DNA from: Hahella sp. KA22
Lineage (GTDB): Bacteria; Pseudomonadota; Gammaproteobacteria; Pseudomonadales; Oleiphilaceae
DNA length: 64,000 nt
Reading direction: 5' to 3'
Assembly (NCBI RefSeq): GCF_004135205.1
Contig: NZ_CP035490.1
Coordinates: 4,197,644 to 4,261,643 of the forward strand
Within the stretch, counting starts at the first letter, position 1. Each line of letters opens with the position of its first letter. Positions 15,553 to 22,400 of this stretch are shown here, piece after piece. Both the position numbers and the translations under genes were made by a program. The notes below the pieces were generated by a model. The model was not told where the DNA came from, did no database searches, and was given only the letters and a program-made list of their open reading frames with translations.

Positions 15553-17225
15553 CCTGAATCCGTGGTGTGATTTGCCGCCAACGCTTTCCCGACCCCTGGC
15601 GCCCTGATTTTCGATCAGCACCGAGCCAACTTCTCTATCTCTCCCCCTGCTTTAGCTCTTTAGCATCGCTCAAAACCAGCTCTTATTGGGGCATTTTCGG
15701 CTGCCCGGACAGGGGAAGCCCTCGGCCATCTCCGCCGACTCTTTCGTTGAATCCTTCTGTTTAATCCCTCTCTAACCCGAGGCCGCTCTCCTCAGGTGCG
15801 CCTGCACCATCATGAAGGCTTCCAATCCCCGGAACCCCTCTCCAAAGTCCAGTATCCAACGCCGGGCGCTGTGGATCAGTTGCGCCGCACGGTACATGAA
15901 CTCCTGTAACACCGTCTTCAAGCGCCGCCGTTTCGCCGGGTGTCGGACCGGACTCAACGTCCCGGTCATCCCCAGTTGCCCCAGCAGACGTAGACAGTTA
16001 TAAGCCAGCATCGCCAGCCGTAACACCAGGTCGTTCACCGCAAACTTCCCCGAAGGTAATCGCTCCAGGTCCAGGTCACTTTTAATCTCGCTGTGGAATT
16101 GCTCATGGGTCGCATGGGCTCGATAGCTCTTAATAATCTGCTCCGGCGTCTGCTCCAGAGTGCTCCACCAGCCTTCCAGTTCATACTCCGGCTCCAGCAG
16201 AAGTTGCCCCTGACGATCACTGGTTCGTTCCACCAATCGAATGACTCGACGCTCTTCCCAGCTGTTCCCTCCATGCCGACATTCCACGTGCTCCAGCCAC
16301 AAGGCTTCCCGCTTACCTTCGCGAACCTCCCGCCACCGTCCCTCCGCCAATTGCACCCAAAGGGCCATATCACGGGCCTCACTACGGGGATTCCATTTGA
16401 CGATATAGTCCAACCGACGTTGCTCTTCCCACGCCTGCTCTCGCTGCTGGCGTAGAGCCCAAAGATACTCCTGGCTGCAGAAGCCACTGTCCTGCCGAAT
16501 CAGCAGGGGCTCCGTGGTCAGCCGCTTGGCCCGTGGCAACACTCGCCGCATAAAGCCGTCGCTGTCCTTCACGCTGTGTTGCTTGCCCGGACGCAGCTCC
16601 AGACCCAGACACCAGCCTTCATTCCCCAGATAGGCCGCTATCGGCGTATATCCATCCACTTGTTGATAGGTGCGTGACACGCCTTCTTTGCGGGTATCGC
16701 TGTTGTCCATCACAAAGGTGTCAATATCCAGGCACACATAACCGGCTGCCGCGCCTGATTCCAGGCTGACCAGAGCCTCAGCCCCTTTCAACAGCTCCAC
16801 ACTGGAGCCGGGCAGATGCTCTGACAAACCTTTCTCGGCCAACTGTTCAAGGCGTTGGCGTAACCACTCACTACTGGGAACCTTTCCCACTTTGAGCAGT
16901 TTGCGGAAGGCCGGGTCCGCACGGCGATTGGTTATCGCCTCAAAGTCGCTCTGGCCCAGGCATAACAGGCCAACATAACACTTGATCAAATCGCTGGTCT
17001 TCATACCTCGGCTGGTGGGAAAGCGCCCGTCAAGAGCATCAATATGCGACAGGGACAGGCAATCGCCAATTAGGGCCAGGCCGGCATGGCTGGTTAGGGT
17101 CTTGTGGCTGGAGCGTAGATGAATTCGGGACATAGCGCTTACTGGGTGAAAGGACGATGGGGATATTTTGCCATCATTTTCAGTGTGTTAAAGGTTAATA
17201 TTACTGACGGGGCCACGGATTCAGG
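15553..17225 (-). mobile_element. IS1380-family insertion sequence, complete, 1673 bp
   Basis: The ends carry a perfect 13-bp terminal inverted repeat (CCTGAATCCGTGG at 15553-15565 and its complement at 17213-17225). They are flanked by the 5-bp direct repeat TTCTG at 15548-15552 and 17226-17230, a target-site duplication. It contains one intact transposase gene on the minus strand. The element interrupts a DUF4365 gene in the cassette cluster. Intact ends, an open transposase and a perfect target duplication point to a recent insertion. Confidence 0.93.
15772..17133 (-). CDS. IS1380 family DDE transposase
   Basis: Transposase of 453 aa, full length for the family. The DDE catalytic pattern is visible: Asp in YVCLDIDTFVMDNSDT, Asp in LLIRQDSGFCSQEYLW, and Glu in ATHEQFHSEIKSDLDLERLP. 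The conserved C-terminal LERLPSGKFAVNDLVLRL and MLAYNCLRLLGQ helices are also present. It catalyses cut-and-paste movement of the surrounding element using the 13-bp ends. It reads in the same direction as the cassette genes. There is no frameshift or internal stop. Confidence 0.93.
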   Translation of the reverse strand: MSRIHLRSSHKTLTSHAGLALIGDCLSLSHIDALDGRFPTSRGMKTSDLIKCYVGLLCLGQSDFEAITNRRADPAFRKLLKVGKVPSSEWLRQRLEQLAEKGLSEHLPGSSVELLKGAEALVSLESGAAAGYVCLDIDTFVMDNSDTRKEGVSRTYQQVDGYTPIAAYLGNEGWCLGLELRPGKQHSVKDSDGFMRRVLPRAKRLTTEPLLIRQDSGFCSQEYLWALRQQREQAWEEQRRLDYIVKWNPRSEARDMALWVQLAEGRWREVREGKREALWLEHVECRHGGNSWEERRVIRLVERTSDRQGQLLLEPEYELEGWWSTLEQTPEQIIKSYRAHATHEQFHSEIKSDLDLERLPSGKFAVNDLVLRLAMLAYNCLRLLGQLGMTGTLSPVRHPAKRRRLKTVLQEFMYRAAQLIHSARRWILDFGEGFRGLEAFMMVQAHLRRAASG

Positions 17226-17667
17226 TTCTGGGTATGTCTATGGTGACTTTTGACTTATTAGAGACAGCAGGCATATCTCTTAATGAAATCCAATAGCAAC
17301 AGTGCTTTAGGACACTAAAATCTGGTTCATGAACAAGCCAATCTCCGCAATCCTCCGGCACCACTAGGACAAAAAGGTACCTTGGGCAAACAACGTCTTC
17401 CCCTCTTAATTCGTTGTAGTTTTTGAGGGGAAGGGGGAACTTAAGATACTCCTCGTTTCCCTCGTCGATTGCAGTGCATTTCAGCTGAACATCAATTTGG
17501 GGGTTGCGGATCGCGGCTCTGTATCCTCTGCCCCGAACAATAACATCGACGCTATCATCATCGACGTCCGGCTCAGAGCTTCTCAGCCCAGCTTGTGCTG
17601 CTAACGCTTTGACAAACGCCTTGCTGAACAGTTCTTTTTTAAGGTTTTCGTCCATTTGGCAATCCAT
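17221..17667 (-). pseudogene. DUF4365 protein gene, 3' end cut off by the IS1380-family insertion
   Basis: The N-terminal part matches the DUF4365 pattern: LKKELFSKAFVKALAAQAGL, a DDDSVDVIVRG strand, and PQIDVQLKCTA with the Q-x-K typical of PD-(D/E)XK-like nuclease folds. The frame starts at 17667 (or 17655) just after an attC core. The present stop TGA lies in the IS terminal repeat (CCTGA). Removing the IS and one copy of TTCTG restores the frame for 22 more codons, ending in a TGA that overlaps the ATG of the 383-aa gene. The truncated protein of about 148 aa keeps the predicted nuclease core, so it could still be made. Original role unknown, possibly defence. Confidence 0.75.
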
Positions 17668-17678
17668 ATCCAAAAAAT

Positions 17679-17763
17679 TTCTAACGCCTGCATTTCTGGG
17701 CCGGAGCACACAGTGCACAGGTCTCAGCTCGCGGAGCGGGCGAACAACATGCACTTGTTATGT
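17679..17763 (-). repeat. attC integron recombination site
   Basis: TTCTAAC GCC TGCAT (17679-17694) faces the inverted ATGCA CTT GTTATG (17749-17762), giving the core plus a 5-bp arm, separated by a 3-nt spacer, around a variable centre. This is the attC layout. It lies 6 bp after the stop of the Imm35 gene and 11 bp before the start of the DUF4365 gene. Confidence 0.7.
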
Positions 17764-17769
17764 GTTGAG

Positions 17770-18054
17770 CTACAGAGCAGCTTCATATTCTTTTATATAG
17801 TGGTCAATGTCGTGAGCGGTTCCTGTATGGTAAAGCTCACCAGTATTACGATTAACAATTATTGGAGCATTACCTCCAAGCATTTCGCGGAAATCACCGG
17901 TTTCAAAATAAGCTTTGCTTTGGTAGAAAAACACCCAGCCCCACGCTCTTTCTATGGTCTCTTCTGCAAGAACAACACAATCGATGGGATTGTATTTATC
18001 CTTTATTCTTTCTAGTTCAGCTTCAACCAAACTTTGAGCTTCTTGCTTATTCAT
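17770..18054 (-). CDS. Imm35-family immunity protein
   Basis: Protein of 94 aa resembling immunity protein 35 (PF15567). An N-terminal helix (NKQEAQSLVEAELERIKDKY) leads into the conserved ERAWGWVFFYQSKAYFETGD strand-turn, then GGNAPIIVNRNTGELYHTGT and the closing HDIDHYIKEYE helix. Such proteins neutralise toxins of polymorphic or peptidase-type systems; no toxin gene adjoins it here, so it is an orphan immunity gene carried as a cassette. Orphan immunity genes can protect against rival strains. It lies between two attC-like sites. Confidence 0.8.
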   Translation of the reverse strand: MNKQEAQSLVEAELERIKDKYNPIDCVVLAEETIERAWGWVFFYQSKAYFETGDFREMLGGNAPIIVNRNTGELYHTGTAHDIDHYIKEYEAAL

Positions 18055-18064
18055 ATTGGTGACT

Positions 18065-18154
18065 TATAACGCCTGCATCAGGGGAAAATTTGTCCCTACC
18101 TGCTTGTGCTTGTGCTTGTGCTTGTGCTTGTGCTTGTGCTTGTGCTTGTTAAAG
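18065..18154 (-). repeat. degenerate attC-like site containing an expanded hexamer repeat
   Basis: TATAAC GCC TGCATCAG (18065-18080) on one side and CTTGTTAAAG (18145-18154) on the other form the outer cores. The arm next to the right core, which should pair with TGCAT, is replaced by eight copies of TGCTTG. Confidence 0.45.
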
Positions 18155-18317
18155 GTGTAAATGGTACTAGCTCCATATACCAGGATACTGCATATAGAAC
18201 TGCTGGTATAGAAAACAATAAGGGTCATGCGGAGCCAAACCAGAAAGAAAGACCAGTTAACGGCCACACTATTATTGCAAGTATTAAATAGAGCGCCCAG
18301 CCGTATTTGAGTTTAAC
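18096..18317 (-). pseudogene. decayed two-helix membrane protein cassette gene
   Basis: One frame of 74 codons carries two hydrophobic stretches, KYGWALYLILAIIVWPLTGL and PLLFSIPAVLYAVSWYMELV. They are separated by a single in-frame TGA at 18225-18227, probably from a Trp TGG. There is no start codon at the expected place: the frame begins at the attC core (GTT AAA C), suggesting the ATG was lost at the recombination junction. The 3' end is extended by the hexamer repeat as eight Thr-Ser pairs and stops at TAG 18096-18098. It is not expected to make protein. Confidence 0.45.
18101..18148 (-). repeat. hexanucleotide microsatellite (TGCTTG)8
   Basis: Eight perfect tandem copies of TGCTTG (CACAAG-phase on the minus strand) occur inside an attC-like site. 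The 6-bp unit keeps reading frame, so changes in copy number would not shift a frame. Confidence 0.95.
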
Positions 18318-18356
18318 GAAACTCCTTTTACCACACAACGGCACGCCTTGTTATGT
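18311..18356 (-). repeat. attC remnant (46 bp)
   Basis: The cores GTTTAAC (18311-18317) and GTTATGT (18350-18356) are present, and the stop codon TAA of the 167-aa gene lies in the second core, as in functional cassettes. The central arms do not pair and the site is short, so it is probably a deleted or hybrid site. Confidence 0.4.
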
Positions 18357-18833
18357 ATTTTTTTCGCAATATTCTGTAAATGAGCTGTATTTATTAACGG
18401 CGCCGTTGGAGCTGCAAGTCAAATACAGCCCTTTATTGTTGATTAACTGGTTTATGAGCATATCACTATATTGCAATGGCGCAGCCAATTTAAGGGTGGC
18501 TATACAATCATTTTTTGACTCAAAAGTAAAAGTGCACTCTCCATCGTCATGGGAGCTAAACTTGCATAAATTAGATAACGACGCCTCAAAATCTATGATT
18601 CCAAGCTCGCCCTCTGTTTCTAAGAAAGCTATAACTTCTCCAACATTTTTTAGTAATGGTAACTCTGCTTCCGTTGCCCAGCCATAGTCTTTATATAAAG
18701 TTGCACCAAAATTCGTAATGACGATCTCTTGGCTCTTTTCGATCAGCGACAAACCATCTAGTACTGAGCACTCACCCAGGTAGATCTTGTAAACATTATT
18801 TACCTCATTATAGAGGTACACGCTTGGATTCAT
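18351..18833 (-). CDS. hypothetical cassette protein, about 160 aa
   Basis: Not recognised. Soluble protein with strands at the N terminus (SVYLYNEVNNVYKIYLGECS, EIVITNFGATLYKDYGW), a helix (LPLLKNVGEVIAFLETEGEL) and a C-terminal part with several Cys (CKFSSHDDGECTFTF, LYLTCSSNGAV, YCEKN). The frame is open to an ATG at 18854 that lies within the attC core of the preceding site. The ATG at 18833 is outside the core and is preferred, though neither has a good ribosome-binding site. AT-rich composition and rare codons fit a transferred cassette. Confidence 0.6.
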   Translation of the reverse strand: MNPSVYLYNEVNNVYKIYLGECSVLDGLSLIEKSQEIVITNFGATLYKDYGWATEAELPLLKNVGEVIAFLETEGELGIIDFEASLSNLCKFSSHDDGECTFTFESKNDCIATLKLAAPLQYSDMLINQLINNKGLYLTCSSNGAVNKYSSFTEYCEKNT

Positions 18834-18840
18834 GATTAAT

Positions 18841-18941
18841 GCATAACACCTCAAACACCGGCTTGATGAAATTGACGGCTTTTTTGCGCAAGCGAAAAAG
18901 GTGATAGCTTGTCCAAGTCCACGTGCTTTGAATTGTTAGCC
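18841..18941 (-). repeat. attC integron recombination site, best example
   Basis: GCATAAC ACC TCAAACACCGG (18841-18861) faces the inverted complement of GGCTAAC AAT TCAAAGCACG (18922-18941). The cores, 3-nt spacers and the TCAAA/CAC arms pair with a single extra G on one strand, the extrahelical base that marks the recombinogenic strand of attC sites. The TAA stop of the 129-aa gene is inside the core at 18936-18938. The length of 101 bp is in the attC range. Confidence 0.75.
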
Positions 18942-19325
18942 TTTGAACTGCGCATAGGCTAGGCCTCCATCACACCACTGATCATAATCGAATTTTGATG
19001 GGTTCTGCATCAGATCCTTGGATTGCTCAATGAATTTTAACAAGTATGAATTACCGGTTTTCTCTGCGCTGTCTATGAAGGACATTACATCTTCTTTACT
19101 TTCAGTATGGTATTCAGTCCGTACTGCATCGCCGACAATAATATATGCACATTTCAAAAAGAAACGCTGTTTTGGGCAGTTGTCATCTGAAGCTAACTCC
19201 AAGATGATCTCTGAAAGGTAAAGCTCTGCCACAGCAAGATCAAAATCCTGTGTAGGCCAGAGGGCATTGACATCAAATGCCCATTCTCGCAATTCTTCGG
19301 TTATAGGATTCCAAGGATCTTTCAT
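18936..19325 (-). CDS. hypothetical cassette protein, 129 aa
   Basis: Not recognised. Mostly helical soluble protein: MKDPWNPITEELREWAFDVN at the start, LAVAELYLSEIILELASDD, FFLKCAYIIVGDAVRTEY, and SYLLKFIEQSKDLMQ, ending with a short Gly-rich tail. There is no signal peptide. It ends inside the core of the attC site described next to it. Upstream (19348-19356) the sequence TATAACGCA looks like one half of another attC core, but no partner half was found before the helicase gene. It is the first gene of the cassette cluster in transcription order. Confidence 0.65.
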   Translation of the reverse strand: MKDPWNPITEELREWAFDVNALWPTQDFDLAVAELYLSEIILELASDDNCPKQRFFLKCAYIIVGDAVRTEYHTESKEDVMSFIDSAEKTGNSYLLKFIEQSKDLMQNPSKFDYDQWCDGGLAYAQFKG

Positions 19326-19462
19326 CGAACTCTCTAGCTAACATTTGTATAACGCACATCCGTGTTTTACCTATTCTTATTCCTGAAGATACGTCCTCCA
19401 GACCCATGATTCCATTGGAAAAACACTGTGGGGACTTTCTCCCGCAATGCATCAACCACCCG

Positions 19463-22400
19463 CTAGCTGACCACCTCTTCGCCAGCTTCCTTCCGTGCCT
19501 CTTCCTCACGCACTTTTTCGAGGTGGCGTTGTAGCATGGCGTGTAGGTCTTCCAGCGCCTTGGCCTTGTTCGTCCACCAGTCGGTTGACCAGACTCTGAA
19601 CAGCGTCCACCCCAGCCCTTCAAGCACCGCCTGGCGGATTTTGTCTCTCTCGCGGGCGTAGGCGGAGCTATGGTACATCGCTCCGTCGCATTCGACGCCC
19701 GCCAGATACAGGCCCGGCGCATCAGGGTGCACGATCCCCAGATCGATACGGTATGCGGAAACGCCAATCTGCGGGTGAATGATCCAGCCTTTATCCTGTA
19801 AGGCCCTCGCCACCGCAATTTCAAAGGGCGATTCGAAATCGCCAATTGAACCATGCACGGCGGCGCCCAAGGCGGAAGCGCCCCGCTCTGCGTACTCAAG
19901 AAAATGCTTGAGATCAGCGACCGCTCGGGCCTGTGTTCTGGAGAGATCAATACGCTCCGGCTTCATTGTCGAAAAGACAATCATTTCAGAGCGCGCCCGG
20001 GTCATCGCCACATTCAAACGACGCTCCCCGCCATTGCGGTTCAGCGGCCCGAAGTTCATCGTCACATGGTCGCTTTCATCCGGGCCATAAGTAATGCTGA
20101 ACAGTATGACGTCCCTCTCATCCCCCTGAACCGTCTCCAGGTTCTTCACGAATACGGGCTCCAGGGTCGACTCCTCGGAGAACGCCCACTCAATGGAAGG
20201 ATCATCGGAACGGGCCTTATCCAGCAGGTCCTCAATCAGGGTCTGCTGTTCCGTATTGAATGTGACCACGCCAATGGATTGAGTGCGCACTTTCGGATCT
20301 GTGGAGGTAATTCTGCGTACAATTTCCGCCACGATGGCCTTCGCTTCGCCTTGATTGTGACGGGCCTTGCCTCGGGCGTAGAAGCCTTCCGGGCGAACCA
20401 GTGAAACGCCTTTGTCCGGATGCACCGGCGCCGGAAAGGTAATCAGGGAGCTGTCGTAATATCGGCTGTTGGAGAAAGCGATCAAACTCTCCCGGCGCGA
20501 GCGATAATGCAGGTTCAGCACCCGTTGCGGGATACTGGCGCCGATCAGTTCATCAAGGATACTTTCAAGATCGCCCTCAGCGTCGATATCTCCATCAGGA
20601 TCATCGTCGGAGCGAGCAAAAAAGTTAGTGGGGGGCATCTGTTTCGGGTCGCCCGCGACAATAACCTGTTTGCCCCGCGCCAGAGAGCCTACCGCGTCCC
20701 AAACCGTAATCTGCGAGGCTTCGTCAAAAATCACCACATCAAACAACGCTTGCTCCGCCGATAAAAACTGGGCGATGGATAGCGGCGACATCATCAGACA
20801 GGGAGCCAGAGAGGTCACCACATCGGGAATTTCCTCCATCATCTCCCGAACCGGCTTATGACGGGTTTTCTTCTGCAACTCATGGCGTAAAACGCCCCAG
20901 GAGGAACTGCGTTTGATGTCGTCCGGGTCTGGAATCTCGCCTGCCAGTTTCGCCGCAATATACTGCGCCGTGAGTTCACTGAACTGGGTATCCAGATCTC
21001 TGAAGTGGAGAATGGCCGACTCATGTTCCGGCGATGAGAAAGTTCTGAGGACTTCATCTTCCCCGATGACCGCAGAAGACCACCAGGCGCAATAGGCCGC
21101 CTCGAAAACTTCGATAACGTCCTCAGGATTTACATCGCCGTTTTCAAGCGCTTCCACCAACGGCCCCATCTGGTGATCCAGGGCTTCAGAACGTCTGCGC
21201 ACCCAGCCGCACCAGTCTTTCATAGAATGATGGCGCTCTATCAGCCCTTTACAAAGCTCGTCTATCGCATTCAGAGCTGACTGCTCGCCCTGTAGGTGAC
21301 CGCTCAGAGTATTGCCGATCAAGCCTTCAAATTGCTCACTGATAGTCTTGAATCGCTCCAGTGACGATATGAAATCCGATATCCCTCTTCCCACGGAAGC
21401 CTCCGGCGCCAGGAGGTCATTCGCTTCGTACAACAGCCCTCTGATTTTCGATCGCAAGAAAATCAGGGCGTCCGCATCATCGGCGAGCTTGCTCACCGCA
21501 ATACGGGCGCGAGACCCCAGCAGTTTGAGAGAGGCGATCACATCGGGATCTGAGTCATGGGCATTCCAGTCGCGCAACCCTTTCAGCATTCCATCCAGAC
21601 GATCAATGTATTCGCCGGTGGTCCGCAGCTGCTTCAAGACAGGGATATCGTTGTTGGGATCTGGATCACCCAGAGCGCCGTTCTGGCGCATCTGTTTCAG
21701 CACTTTTCGCTTGGCGAAAAAGCTTTTTGGCCACCATGTCTGATTGGCGTCTCGCCACTGTATGTCGAGACTGTCAGCATCAAGCTTCTTCCATGCCAGA
21801 GCTTCATACTTACAACTTAACCTGGATTGCGCGTCGATATAGATTTTTAGTTGTCCAACGGCCTCTTCCAGCGCCTCCAGACGGTCAGGGCCGTCCGGCT
21901 CCAGGGCGAACGACGCCTGTGTCCTGTAGGAGTCCAGTAATACCTGCCCCAGCTCTTCCACCGCACTGAGTTTAGATAAGTCGGCGTCTCCAAAGCTGAC
22001 TCCCAAGGCGCCTTCAAAAGCAGTCAGGTCTTTCGCCGCTTGTTTGGCGCAGGCCTGTAACTGTCTGGCGGCGCCGACCACTTCTTCCTGCCATTGGGGA
22101 CGCCAATCGAAATGAGCGATAACTTTTAATGGGTGATCAACTATATCGCCCACCGCCTTTGCCTGAATACCCAGCAACTCAGCGGCTTCCCGCAGCTTTT
22201 GCAGCTGCGAGTCATCATGATAGTCCGCGTTCGGCCAGTTAAGCTTCACCTTCGCCGCAAGCTCGTTATCCCGAACTTTGACGCCGATGGCGTAATGAGC
22301 GGTCAAACCGTTTCGGCGACGTTTGTGTAGCGCGTTGACGACCTGGTTTAAACGGTCGCGAAGCGCCTTCAGTCGCTCCGCCTCCGCTTGCCATGCGTTG

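Noticed and set aside
18101-18148. Microsatellite as a CRISPR-like or phase-variable repeat
   Set aside because: Units are 6 bp with no spacers, and a 6-bp step cannot shift the reading frame.
18064-18267. 67-codon frame with a His-Lys repeat tail
   Set aside because: It is the wrong register through the repeat; the membrane-protein frame with one TGA explains the region better.
19326-19462. First attC site of the cluster (TATAACGCA half-core)
   Set aside because: No matching second core was found before the helicase gene, so it is only a half-site.
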